Positions 21,581-31,102 of a stretch of DNA of 39,499 nucleotides are shown here, piece after piece; positions within the stretch are counted from its first letter, which is position 1; each line of letters opens with the position of its first letter. A program made the position numbers and the translations under genes. The DNA is from Bacillota bacterium (lineage in GTDB: Bacteria > Bacillota_I > Bacilli_A > Izemoplasmatales > Hujiaoplasmataceae), in the NCBI GenBank assembly GCA_029559915.1, contig JAKPZU010000350.1:1-39499 (forward strand), in the 5' to 3' direction. The notes beneath the pieces were generated by a model, which was not told where the DNA came from, ran no database searches, and saw nothing but the letters and a program-made list of their open reading frames with translations.

Positions 21581-22222
21581 ATGATTAATGAAGAGCTTTT
21601 ACCTATATTAAAAGAAGAAACTTCCGGTTTAACCATTGTCGCAGCTACAAAATACGGCGATGAAACCGATATTTTGGCCTTGGTCAATCAAGGTATCAAT
21701 GATATTGGCGAGAACCGAGTTGAAGCATTCTTGAAAAAATACGATAATTTGCATGATTTAGACATCACTTGGCATTTTATCGGCCACTTGCAATCAAAGA
21801 AAGTTAAGTCCGTCATCAATAAAATCGATTATTTGCACTCTCTTGACCGCATGAGTTTGGTTGAAGAGATTCAAAAATATCGAAATCTTCCCCTTTATTG
21901 CTTTATAGAAGTCAATATTGCCGAAGAAGAGAATAAATATGGCTTAAAATATGAAGAAGTGCTATCTTTCTATCGAAATCTGGAAAGTTATGATAAAATA
22001 AAGGTAGTTGGTTTAATGGGAATGGCCTCCTTAAGTAACGATGAAACTTTAATTGCAAGTCAATTTCAAAAATTGAAGCTGTTAAAAAAAGAAATTTTTG
22101 ATGTGACAGGAAATAATCTTCCTTATCTTTCAATGGGAATGTCGAATGACTATAAAATTGCCATCGCAAATGGCGCCACTCATCTCAGATTAGGATCAAT
22201 CTTGTTTAGAAAAGAGGAATAA
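21581..22222 (+). CDS. yggS: YggS-family PLP homeostasis protein (PLPBP)
   Basis: VAATKYGDETDI, GENRVEAFLKKYD, WHFIGHLQSKKVK, VNIAEEENKYGL, LSMGMSNDYKIAIANGATHLRLGSILF. Confidence 0.94.
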   Translation: MINEELLPILKEETSGLTIVAATKYGDETDILALVNQGINDIGENRVEAFLKKYDNLHDLDITWHFIGHLQSKKVKSVINKIDYLHSLDRMSLVEEIQKYRNLPLYCFIEVNIAEEENKYGLKYEEVLSFYRNLESYDKIKVVGLMGMASLSNDETLIASQFQKLKLLKKEIFDVTGNNLPYLSMGMSNDYKIAIANGATHLRLGSILFRKEE

Positions 22223-22225
22223 AAT

Positions 22226-22540
22226 ATGGGTTTACTCAGTAAAAATAAAATCACACCAACCAACGTTGATTTTGAAGATTTGACTTTCGTCAAGGTCAAT
22301 GACAACAAGGATGTTTATAAATATGCGGAAATTATCATGCATAGAATGCCGTTAGTCCTTAATTTCACTGACTGCCTGATTTCTGAGGCTAATGAAGTAT
22401 TAATGTTCTTGACTGGGGTTTTATACGCTTGCGATGGAGAAATCGTCAAAATCAAGGACAAAATTTATCTGATGGCACAAAAGAGCGATTTGTTGGGACC
22501 GACGCTCTCAAGATTCATCAATGAGTATAGGTCACAATAG
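22226..22540 (+). CDS. sepF: Cell division protein SepF
   Basis: SepF core: EIIMHRMPLVLNFTDCLISEANEVLMFLTGVLYACDGEIVKIKDKIYLMAQ; follows yggS. Confidence 0.87.
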   Translation: MGLLSKNKITPTNVDFEDLTFVKVNDNKDVYKYAEIIMHRMPLVLNFTDCLISEANEVLMFLTGVLYACDGEIVKIKDKIYLMAQKSDLLGPTLSRFINEYRSQ

Positions 22541-22547
22541 GTAGAAG

Positions 22548-22793
22548 ATGCAAATATTTCTGATGATAGCATATTATGTGCTGAGCGCATATTTTTATGC
22601 GATGATTATTTGGATTTTACTGGGATGGACGCCGATTAGAAATACCAATTTTTATTACCATCTAGAAAAAATTGTCAGTCCCTACTTAGGTATTTTTCGC
22701 GGTTGGTTTGTTATTTCCAGTATCGATTTTGGACCAATGATTGGTCTAATCCTCTATCAAATGGTTTTAGGTGTGGTCTCTAGAGCGATATAA
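22548..22793 (+). CDS. yggT: YggT family membrane protein
   Basis: YYVLSAYFYAMIIWILLGWTPI...PYLGIFRGWFVISSIDFGPMIGLILYQMV; after sepF. Confidence 0.85.
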   Translation: MQIFLMIAYYVLSAYFYAMIIWILLGWTPIRNTNFYYHLEKIVSPYLGIFRGWFVISSIDFGPMIGLILYQMVLGVVSRAI

Positions 22794-22805
22794 AGTAATT
22801 AATAC

Positions 22806-22834
22806 TTGAAAAAAAGTGAAAAATTGTGTATAAT
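22806..22834 (+). promoter_or_regulatory. Promoter for T-box/ileS
   Basis: TTGAAA - 17 nt - TATAAT. Confidence 0.75.
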
Positions 22835-22849
22835 TGCTAAAGATAATCG

Positions 22850-23082
22850 ATGAATAGGATAAGATTATGAATATTTACCTTTATAGAGAACTGGCGTAGG
22901 GTGGAAGCCAGTAAGGAAACTTCATTATTATCACCTATGAGAGAACTGTCGATAATGTAGACAGTTACGTAATAAGGTAGGCGTTAACTACTTTTAAAGA
23001 AGAGCCGGCATTTTTTTGTCGGAACTAAGGTGGTACCGCGGAAATTTCGTCCTTAATCATGAGATTAAGGATTTTGTTCTTT
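22850..23082 (+). ncRNA. T-box leader (Ile, specifier ATC) of ileS with terminator
   Basis: Stem I base ATAGG/CCTAT (22854-22858 / 22934-22938), specifier ATC at 22930-22932 followed by A, apical GGTGGAAGCC, T-box AAGGTGGTACCGCG at 23027-23040, terminator TCCTTAATC-atga-GATTAAGGA-TTTTGTTCTTT. Confidence 0.93.
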
Positions 23083-23101
23083 AAAAAGGGAGAGATGATT
23101 A

Positions 23102-25834
23102 ATGGAAGAGAAAAATTTCAAAGACAGTTTGTTGATGCCAGTTACAGAATTTCAAATGCGTGGTAATTTAGGCGTAAATGAACCGACAATTCAGGAAAAA
23201 TGGGAAAAAATGGATTTATACAATAAGGTGATGGAAAAAAATAACAATCGTCCAAGCTATATTTTACACGATGGTCCACCTTATGCAAACGGATCGATTC
23301 ATGCCGGACATGCACTAAATAAAATTCTGAAGGATTTCGTTATTCGTTATAAAAACATGAGTGGGTTCAAGGCACCATATCTTCCGGGTTGGGACACCCA
23401 TGGACTACCGATTGAAAACGCTTTGTCTAAGAACAAGAAAGTCAATCGCAAAGAAATCGAACTATCCAAATTCCGTGAATTATGCAGAGAATACGCTTTG
23501 GAACAAATTAATATTCAAAGAGCTCAATTCAAAAGATTGGGTATTCTAGGTTTATGGGATGAACCATACATCACTTTAAATAAAGAATACGAGGCATCAC
23601 AAGTCAGAGTCTTTGGCGAAATGGTTAAAAAAGGCTTGATTTACAAAGGCCTTAAACCAGTTTACTGGTCGCCTTCATCAGAGACAGCTCTAGCTGAAGC
23701 TGAAATCGAATATAAAGATATCATATCCCCTTCTATCTATGTAGCAATGCCTGCAGTCGACACCTTGAATAAACTGCCTAAAAACACTTATTTTTTAATT
23801 TGGACAACAACACCTTGGACAATACCAGCAAACTTGGCAATCGCTGCCGGTTCCGACATCGAATATGTCTTGATCAAGCATAAAAATAACAATTACGTTG
23901 TCAGCAAGGAACTATTACCGAAATTGAATGACCTTCTCGGCTGGCATAATTCCACTTCCCTACAAAATATTTTTGGATGGGAATTAGAAGGTATGACTTA
24001 TAAACATCCATTGTACAACCGAATTTCACCGGTGATTCTCTCAGAACATGTAACTGTAGAAGATGGCTCCGGACTTGTTCACATCGCTCCCGGACACGGT
24101 GAAGAAGACTTCGTCGTCGGCCAAAAATATAATCTTGAAGTTTTTTGCCCAGTCGACTCAAGGGGAATGATGACGGAAGAAGCGGGCGAAAGATTTGCCG
24201 GATTATATGTAGATGACTGCAATGAAGAAGTGATTAAAGCTTTATTTGAAGGTGGATTTTTGTTGGGAAGATTTGATTTTTCTCACTCCTATCCACATGA
24301 CTGGCGTACAGGAAAGCCAGTAATATTCCGCGCTACTTCTCAATGGTTTGCATCAATTGAAAAACTAAAAGATTCAATCTTAAGAGAAATTCAGACAATC
24401 AAGTGGTACCCGTCTTGGGGTGATGTTCGCTTGAGTAATATGATAAAAGACCGAGGTAGCTGGTGTATCTCCAGACAAAGAACCTGGGGTGTCCCAATTC
24501 CTGCCTTCTATAGTGAAAAAGATACGGCGATATTAGAGCCGGAAATAATTGATTACGTCGCAGACATCTTCGAACAGGAAGGTTCAAACGCTTGGTTTAT
24601 CCGCGATAGTAAAGAATTATTGCCGCCAGGATACACCCATCCGGATTCGCCTAATGGCATTTTCAGGAAAGAAACTGATATTATGGATGTCTGGTTCGAT
24701 TCCGGATCATCTCATCATGGCGCAATGAAAGATCTCGGGTATGGATATCCGGCAGATCTTTATTTAGAAGGTTCCGATCAATACCGCGGTTGGTTCAATT
24801 CCAGTTTGATTACCGGAGTTGCAACCGAAGGAAAATCACCATATAAAACTCTGGTTTCTCATGGTTTCGTTCTTGATGGTGAAGGAAGAAAAATGTCCAA
24901 ATCAGAAGGTAATGTTGTCGACCCGAACAAGATTGCCAATAGTATGGGTGCGGATATCTTCCGTCTTTGGACTGCTTCAGTGGATTATCAAGCTGATGTA
25001 AGGTTATCGGATAATCTAATCAAGCAAGTTTCAGAATCTTACCGCAAAATCAGAAATACCATGAAATTTTTATTGGGTAACATCTTTGATTACAACGACC
25101 AAGTCAATAAAGTCGATTTCGACAAATTGAATGACGTCGACAAGTATGTATTGATAAAAAACAATAATTTAATCAAGGAAGTATTGGAAGCTTATTCCGA
25201 TTTTAAATTCGACGTAGTCTACCGCAAAGTAACAAATTACGTCAACTTTATTTCCTCATTCTATCTGGATTTTGCCAAAGATATTCTTTATATCGAAAAA
25301 GCAGATTCCTTATCAAGAAGAAGTATCCAAACTGTAATTTACAAGATTTTGGATACCTTGCTTAAATTGTTGACACCAATCTTACCGCATACAACCTCTG
25401 AAGCCTATTCCTTTGTACCGGACAAACAAGCAGAAGACATTTATTTGTTGGATATGCCGAAAATTGAAAACTTGGACAACGAATTAGAACAAGCTTTCGA
25501 TGAATTCATGGAACTACGTGAAGATGTCTTGAAAGCTCTGGAAAATGCCCGTAATGAAAAAATTATCGGTAAGAGTTTAAATGCGAGAGTCGTGATTTAC
25601 CCAAAAGCGAAAATTGAAAACATCTTAAAGAAAATCAAAGTCAATTTAGCGCAAATTTTCATTGTTTCTCGCTTTGAAATCGCTAAAGACGGATTTGGTG
25701 CCTATAAAGGCACAGACGTCTCAATCGATGTCTTCAAAGCAGAAGGTCACACTTGCGAAAGGTGTTGGCAAGTCGTACACGAAGTAAATGATGACGGACT
25801 CTGCCGCCGTTGCGAAGAAGTAATATCAGAATAA
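23102..25834 (+). CDS. ileS: Isoleucyl-tRNA synthetase
   Basis: PPYANGSIHAGHALNKILKD, GWDTHGLPIE, GRKMSKSEGNVVDP, C-terminal Zn site CERCWQV...CRRCEEV. Confidence 0.98.
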   Translation: MEEKNFKDSLLMPVTEFQMRGNLGVNEPTIQEKWEKMDLYNKVMEKNNNRPSYILHDGPPYANGSIHAGHALNKILKDFVIRYKNMSGFKAPYLPGWDTHGLPIENALSKNKKVNRKEIELSKFRELCREYALEQINIQRAQFKRLGILGLWDEPYITLNKEYEASQVRVFGEMVKKGLIYKGLKPVYWSPSSETALAEAEIEYKDIISPSIYVAMPAVDTLNKLPKNTYFLIWTTTPWTIPANLAIAAGSDIEYVLIKHKNNNYVVSKELLPKLNDLLGWHNSTSLQNIFGWELEGMTYKHPLYNRISPVILSEHVTVEDGSGLVHIAPGHGEEDFVVGQKYNLEVFCPVDSRGMMTEEAGERFAGLYVDDCNEEVIKALFEGGFLLGRFDFSHSYPHDWRTGKPVIFRATSQWFASIEKLKDSILREIQTIKWYPSWGDVRLSNMIKDRGSWCISRQRTWGVPIPAFYSEKDTAILEPEIIDYVADIFEQEGSNAWFIRDSKELLPPGYTHPDSPNGIFRKETDIMDVWFDSGSSHHGAMKDLGYGYPADLYLEGSDQYRGWFNSSLITGVATEGKSPYKTLVSHGFVLDGEGRKMSKSEGNVVDPNKIANSMGADIFRLWTASVDYQADVRLSDNLIKQVSESYRKIRNTMKFLLGNIFDYNDQVNKVDFDKLNDVDKYVLIKNNNLIKEVLEAYSDFKFDVVYRKVTNYVNFISSFYLDFAKDILYIEKADSLSRRSIQTVIYKILDTLLKLLTPILPHTTSEAYSFVPDKQAEDIYLLDMPKIENLDNELEQAFDEFMELREDVLKALENARNEKIIGKSLNARVVIYPKAKIENILKKIKVNLAQIFIVSRFEIAKDGFGAYKGTDVSIDVFKAEGHTCERCWQVVHEVNDDGLCRRCEEVISE

Positions 25835-25841
25835 AGGGATG

Positions 25842-25868
25842 AATAAGCCGATTGACTCGGCTTATTTT
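25842..25868 (+). terminator. Terminator after ileS
   Basis: AATAAGCCGA-ttga-TCGGCTTATT with TTT. Confidence 0.75.
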
Positions 25869-25937
25869 GTCCTTAGTCATTTGACAGTTTCGGCAAAAAT
25901 GAGTATAATTTTTAGTATAAATATCAGGAGGATTATT

Positions 25938-26594
25938 ATGAATTTAAATAAATTGATAGACCACACCTATCTTAAAGCTTTTGGTACAAAAAAAGAGATT
26001 GACCAACTGTTGGAAGAAGCTATTAAATATGATTTTAAGAGCGTCTGCGTTAATCCGACATTCGTGAAATATTGCAGCGAAAAATTAGCTGGAACTGATG
26101 TTTTAACCTGCACAGTAATCGGCTTTCCTTTAGGAGCCAATACCACCGAAACCAAGGTTTTTGAAACACTCAATGCCATAAATAACGGCGCTGACGAAAT
26201 CGATATGGTTATCAATATCGGTAAGATGAAAGAAAAAGATTATCTTTATGTAGAAAATGAAATCAATCAAGTAGTCAAAGCCTCAGGCGATAAATTGGTC
26301 AAAGTAATTATCGAAATTTGTTACCTCGATGAAGAAGAAATCAAGAAAGCCAGCGAAATAGTGGGAAGAACCAAAGCTGTATTCATCAAGACGTCTACAG
26401 GATTCGGTACCTCTGGAGCGACAAAAGAAGCTGTAAAAATCATGAAGGAGTTCGCCAATGGCAAAGAAGTAAAAGCTGCTGGCGGGGTAAGGACAAAAGC
26501 TGATTTGCTCGACATGATTGAAGCAGGAGCGACAAGAATTGGTACTTCCAATGGGGTAAGTTTGATGAATGATCAAGAGGGGTCTGGCTACTGA
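25938..26594 (+). CDS. deoC: Deoxyribose-phosphate aldolase
   Basis: NKLIDHTYLKAFGTKKEIDQLLEEA, SVCVNPTFVKY, CTVIGFPLGANTTETK, KTSTGFGTSGAT; SD AGGAGGA before ATG at 25938 (ORF track starts too far upstream). Confidence 0.95.
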   Translation: MNLNKLIDHTYLKAFGTKKEIDQLLEEAIKYDFKSVCVNPTFVKYCSEKLAGTDVLTCTVIGFPLGANTTETKVFETLNAINNGADEIDMVINIGKMKEKDYLYVENEINQVVKASGDKLVKVIIEICYLDEEEIKKASEIVGRTKAVFIKTSTGFGTSGATKEAVKIMKEFANGKEVKAAGGVRTKADLLDMIEAGATRIGTSNGVSLMNDQEGSGY

Positions 26595-27169
26595 TGCAAG
26601 AAATTCAAAATCAAGTTTTACTTGAATCAAAACGCCTAATTAAAGCCTTTAATCCAGTTAGATTCCTATTTTATTTTGGCATAACCTTTACTTTTGCCCT
26701 TATTGCCTTTCATTTCGCCGAATTGTTGGATACCGTAACATTGATAATAATCATTATTTTGGCAACTGTTTATGCCTTAGTAAGAGATTTGATAATTTAT
26801 CGGTTTTCAAATAAACTAATGGATCAATTCTACAATCATTTAGTTGTTAAAGAACCTGATATGGATCTTTATATTCCTGTTTTGGAAAAGAATTTCCAAG
26901 GATATTTTTTAAAAAAAACTGCCATATATTTTATTGGCAACGAAATGTTCATGGAAGCGTTCAATCAACCCAAAAGCAAAAAAGAACGCCAACAAAGTCT
27001 TCAAATCAAATATGGTAAAGATTTTTCCATTACCTTGATGTATCAGGATAAAACCAAGAAAACGCAACTTTGTCAAGGAACTTTGATGGGAACTCCGTAC
27101 CGTTTCGCCATCATTAATAACGATTTGATCGTTAAAAAAATATCAAGAAGAATAAAAGGAGAGAAATAA
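26594..27169 (+). CDS. Uncharacterised membrane protein with two predicted TM helices
   Basis: Translationally coupled between deoC and deoD (TGATG and TAATG overlaps); hydrophobic RFLFYFGITFTFALIAFHFAE and TLIIIIILATVYALV, then soluble C-terminal part. Confidence 0.75.
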   Translation: MQEIQNQVLLESKRLIKAFNPVRFLFYFGITFTFALIAFHFAELLDTVTLIIIIILATVYALVRDLIIYRFSNKLMDQFYNHLVVKEPDMDLYIPVLEKNFQGYFLKKTAIYFIGNEMFMEAFNQPKSKKERQQSLQIKYGKDFSITLMYQDKTKKTQLCQGTLMGTPYRFAIINNDLIVKKISRRIKGEK

Positions 27170-27876
27170 TGTCGACACCTCATATCAACGCTGAAAAGAA
27201 CCAAATTGCTAAAGTCGTACTCATGCCAGGCGATCCATTACGCGCCAAGTACATAGCTGACACGTTTTTAACGAATGTGACCCAATTTAACTCTGTCAGA
27301 AATATGTTTGGCTATACGGGTTTTTACAAGGGAAGAAGAATTTCCGTTATGGGTTCCGGAATGGGAATGCCATCCATAGGAATTTACTCCTATGAATTGT
27401 ATAAATTTTTCGATGTAGAAACAATAATTAGAATTGGTTCCTGCGGTGCATATACTGAAGAACTTAACCTTTATGATACAATCTTGGTGACAGAAGCATA
27501 TTCTGAGTCAACATTTGCACTTGCTCAAGGCAAATGCATAAATGATACTCTTAAAGCTTCTGATTCAATCAATGCCAAATTAGATAAAATTGCCAAATCA
27601 ATCAACATTCCTTTAGTAAAAGGCAAAATTCATTCTTCAGACGTTTTCTATCGTGAATTTCCGGAAGAAGTGATGAATCTAGCTAAGGAAAAACATCTTC
27701 TCGGCGTGGAGATGGAATCTTTTGCCCTTTTTCATAACGCCAATGTCACCAAGAAAAATGCAGCTTGCTTGCTCACCGTCTCTGATTCATTGGTGACACA
27801 TGAAAGCACCACTGCCGAAGAAAGACAAACCGCTTTTACAAATATGATGAAAATTGCCCTTGAAATGGCAGAATAA
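27169..27876 (+). CDS. deoD: Purine-nucleoside phosphorylase, DeoD type
   Basis: STPHINAEKNQIAKVVLMPGDPLRAKYIADTFL, GSGMGMPSIGIYSYELY, IRIGSCGA, GVEMESFALF, LLTVSDSL. Confidence 0.96.
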   Translation: MSTPHINAEKNQIAKVVLMPGDPLRAKYIADTFLTNVTQFNSVRNMFGYTGFYKGRRISVMGSGMGMPSIGIYSYELYKFFDVETIIRIGSCGAYTEELNLYDTILVTEAYSESTFALAQGKCINDTLKASDSINAKLDKIAKSINIPLVKGKIHSSDVFYREFPEEVMNLAKEKHLLGVEMESFALFHNANVTKKNAACLLTVSDSLVTHESTTAEERQTAFTNMMKIALEMAE

Positions 27877-27901
27877 AAAAGGTTATCAAAACCTTTTTTT
27901 T
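27877..27901 (+). terminator. Terminator after deoD
   Basis: AAAAGGTT-atca-AAACCTTTTTTTT. Confidence 0.65.
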
Positions 27902-27913
27902 GAGGTGATAAGC

Positions 27914-29188
27914 TTGAATTTAGTCAAAAGAAATATAGGTGATCTTGATGTTTATTACATAAAAAATGATAAATTCAAGACAATAGAAGCATTTTTTGTC
28001 TTTAGCAATGAATTCTCGGAAAAAACTGTTAATGAAAGCACATTTTTGACAGAAATTCTCTCAGATAGCACAAAAAAATATCCTAGTACCGAGAAGTTCA
28101 AATTAGTGTGCGACAACCTCTATGGCTTGAGCAAAATGAGCTACTATCATTTTGAAGGAAGCCTTGATATCACCATGTTCGCCATCAGCAGTGTCAATGA
28201 TAAGTATTTGCCAAAAAAACATGTGTTTGATCAAGCCTTCGATATTTTGCTGGAAATGATATACGCTCCTAAGACTGTTAATGCTAAATTTACCAAGAAA
28301 ATCGTCAAGGAAAAACTATCTCAGGCTTCCGAGATGCTTCTTAGTATTAAACAGAACAAGAATGCTTACAGTTACAATCAATTCATGAAAGCATATCTAA
28401 GAAACAACACCGATCATATCGGTATTTTTCCTAATGAAGAAGGTTTAAAAGATTTCACTCAAGAATCTTTGACAAGGGTTCATCAAAGATTGATAAACGA
28501 AGACAATCTCAAGATTTTCATAGCTGGAGATTTTGATTTTACGGAAATGGATAATCTCATCGCAACCAAAGCAGGAAAAATTATAAACCGCTCCCGAAAA
28601 GAGTTTGCATTCAAACCGTTCTTTCGCAGCAAGAAAGAAAAAGACATAAATCTAGTAATTGACAAAACTTCTTCCGGTCAAACCCGGGTTTTTATCGGTT
28701 ATGACCTGAACTTTCCTCATAATCAAGAAAATGCCATGACAATGGCTCTTTTCAATGAACTTTTCGGGGGGTTTGAAAATTCATTGTTATTTTCTAATAT
28801 TAGGGAAAAAATGCATTTATCGTACTATGTTTTTTCTCATTACAGCGTCGGAAATCATCTCTTTTACATCAACTTGGAAACTGCTAAGGAGAATGCCGAC
28901 AAAGCAATCAATGAAGTGAAACAGCAATTACTAAATTGTCAAAACGGTGACATTGATGAGGCGTTGTTTATTCAAGCCAAGAACAACATAATCAATCGTT
29001 GGCAGACAGCGGTTGATTCCCAAGTCAAAACCATGTTATACAACATTAATGATTTTTTCCGTTATGAAAATATTTTTGATGAAACAGAAAAAATCAAAAT
29101 GCTTGAAAATATCAAAAAAGAAGATCTGATTAAACTTATCAATTCAATCAAATTGGATACGGTTTATATTTACACTTCAGGAGAATGA
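27914..29188 (+). CDS. M16 family peptidase-like protein (YmfF type, no HxxEH seen)
   Basis: M16 C-terminal half recognisable (GQTRVFIGYDLNFPHNQENAMTMALFNELFGG..SLLFSNIREKMHLSYYVFS); TTG start after GAGGTGATAAGC; paired with an active M16. Confidence 0.8.
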   Translation: MNLVKRNIGDLDVYYIKNDKFKTIEAFFVFSNEFSEKTVNESTFLTEILSDSTKKYPSTEKFKLVCDNLYGLSKMSYYHFEGSLDITMFAISSVNDKYLPKKHVFDQAFDILLEMIYAPKTVNAKFTKKIVKEKLSQASEMLLSIKQNKNAYSYNQFMKAYLRNNTDHIGIFPNEEGLKDFTQESLTRVHQRLINEDNLKIFIAGDFDFTEMDNLIATKAGKIINRSRKEFAFKPFFRSKKEKDINLVIDKTSSGQTRVFIGYDLNFPHNQENAMTMALFNELFGGFENSLLFSNIREKMHLSYYVFSHYSVGNHLFYINLETAKENADKAINEVKQQLLNCQNGDIDEALFIQAKNNIINRWQTAVDSQVKTMLYNINDFFRYENIFDETEKIKMLENIKKEDLIKLINSIKLDTVYIYTSGE

Positions 29189-29192
29189 GAAA

Positions 29193-30464
29193 ATGGAAAA
29201 AAAATATATCTTGGATGATGAAATATTGTATCTGGAAACTTTGACTAACGGCATGAAGGTCTTCATTCAGCCAAAACCGAAATTCATTCAAACCTTTGCG
29301 TCTTTATATGTAGATTTTGGAGGTAGAGATTTTCGCTATCACAGAAATAACATTGAATACAACTTGCCACGAGGTACAGCTCATTTTCTTGAACACTTGC
29401 TCTTTGAAAACAATGGCGACACCTTGACAAAAAATTTTATCGAAGCCAATGCCGACATCAATGCCTTTACCGCTAGAAAAGTCACTTCCTATTATTTTTC
29501 AACCAAAAATCAATTTTACCCATTGCTTTTAAGATTGTTCGACAATTTTGTCGATTTTTCCTTCTCGGAAAAAACAATAAAAAAAGAAGGCAAAATAATT
29601 GCTCAAGAACTTTCCATAGATGATGATTCTGAATCTGTTAAAGCCTACAAGTCGCTGCTTAGACTGCTTTATAAGGATGATTCGATTTATCAAGATATTG
29701 GCGGAACCAAAGCCACCATCAAAGCAATTGATAAAACCGTTTTGGAACAAGCCATTGAACATTTCTATCATCCGAAAAATATGACCCTGCTGGTAACCGG
29801 TAATGTCGATCCGGTCCAATTGATTGAAACTTTGAACAGTCACGAATTTGTCAAGAAAACCTGGCCTAAGTACTATCCGATTGAACGTTTCGTCGATCTT
29901 ACTGATAAATCAGTACATTATAAGCGAAAAATCGATAAAAAACTGGAAACCAATCTAGTGGAAATTGGCATAAAAATCCCAGAGCATTTATTTAAAAATC
30001 GGCAAATGGAGCATTTCTTATTGCTTGATCCATTTTTGGAAATGATTTTTGACCCATCGACAAAAATCTATAAAACCTTGCAAAAGAAGAATCTCTACAA
30101 TCATAGTTTAACCGTCACCCCTATGTATGATGGTGATTATAGTTTCATCAACATCTCAATTGAAACTAAAAAATCCAAGCAATTTGTCAAGGCGATGAAA
30201 GAATTGTTGCTGGAAATTCCCGTCACCGATATTCCTGATAAAATTTTCAAGGCTTTTCATCGTGCCGAAATCGGTAGAACCATCAAAAGTTTTGATGATG
30301 TTAAAGAAACTCACAATCTCCTGGAAACTCTGATTTTAAACAATGTTGACATCACTGAATATTTTGAAAGAAAGAAAAACATCAAACTTGAAAATTTTAA
30401 TGATTTAAAACAAGTATTCACAAAAAACAATATATATCTTGTTGAGTATGTTAAACAGTCTTAA
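29193..30464 (+). CDS. M16 family zinc peptidase (YmfH type)
   Basis: RGTAHFLEHLLFENNGDTLTKNFIEANADINAFTA (HxxEH motif). Confidence 0.9.
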   Translation: MEKKYILDDEILYLETLTNGMKVFIQPKPKFIQTFASLYVDFGGRDFRYHRNNIEYNLPRGTAHFLEHLLFENNGDTLTKNFIEANADINAFTARKVTSYYFSTKNQFYPLLLRLFDNFVDFSFSEKTIKKEGKIIAQELSIDDDSESVKAYKSLLRLLYKDDSIYQDIGGTKATIKAIDKTVLEQAIEHFYHPKNMTLLVTGNVDPVQLIETLNSHEFVKKTWPKYYPIERFVDLTDKSVHYKRKIDKKLETNLVEIGIKIPEHLFKNRQMEHFLLLDPFLEMIFDPSTKIYKTLQKKNLYNHSLTVTPMYDGDYSFINISIETKKSKQFVKAMKELLLEIPVTDIPDKIFKAFHRAEIGRTIKSFDDVKETHNLLETLILNNVDITEYFERKKNIKLENFNDLKQVFTKNNIYLVEYVKQS

Positions 30465-30489
30465 CAAGTAAGACCTTTAATGATATAAT
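30461..30489 (+). promoter_or_regulatory. Promoter for engB
   Basis: TTAACA - 17 nt - TATAAT, 20 nt before ATG. Confidence 0.55.
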
Positions 30490-30508
30490 TTACTTAAGTT
30501 GGTGAAAT

Positions 30509-31102
30509 ATGATACTCAAAAGCGTAAAATTCATAACTTCAGCAGTAAAAAAGAGTGATTATCCCGATGATGAACTCGCTCATGTTGTTTTTGCCGGCCG
30601 ATCCAATGTTGGTAAATCATCTTTTATTAACTCTTTGCTCAATGTAAAAAACATTGCTAGAGTCTCACAAACGCCGGGAAAAACTCGCTTGATTAACTTT
30701 TTCTTGGTCAATGAAACTTTCTATTTGGTTGATATTCCCGGTTATGGTTATGCCAATGTCAGCCATAATGAATTGATCAGATTTGCAAACATGATTGACG
30801 AATATTTGACCCATCCCAAAATCAAGATAGCAGTTTTATTGCTCGATATCAGAAGGGTACCGAATCAAGATGATTTATTGATGTACCAGTATTTCCGCAG
30901 CATCAATACCAAAACCTTGATTATTCTGACAAAAGCCGATAAATTGTCCAACAATCAAAGAGTGAAGCAAATTAACTTGATAAAAAAATCACTTCCAAAC
31001 ATAATGAACGAAGAGATTATTACTTATTCGACAAAGACAAAAGAGAATCAGGATAAAATTTGGAGTGTATTGGAAACTTCTCTTGAGGTAAAATATGAGT
31101 AA
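30509..31102 (+). CDS. engB: Ribosome biogenesis GTPase YsxC/EngB
   Basis: VVFAGRSNVGKSSFINSLLN, SQTPGKTRLINFF, LVDIPGYGYA, ILTKADK. Confidence 0.95.
   Translation: MILKSVKFITSAVKKSDYPDDELAHVVFAGRSNVGKSSFINSLLNVKNIARVSQTPGKTRLINFFLVNETFYLVDIPGYGYANVSHNELIRFANMIDEYLTHPKIKIAVLLLDIRRVPNQDDLLMYQYFRSINTKTLIILTKADKLSNNQRVKQINLIKKSLPNIMNEEIITYSTKTKENQDKIWSVLETSLEVKYE

Noticed and set aside
25839-25937. N-terminal extension of DeoC in the ORF track
   Set aside because: It crosses the ileS terminator hairpin; the ATG at 25938 has a good SD and matches the DeoC N-terminus.
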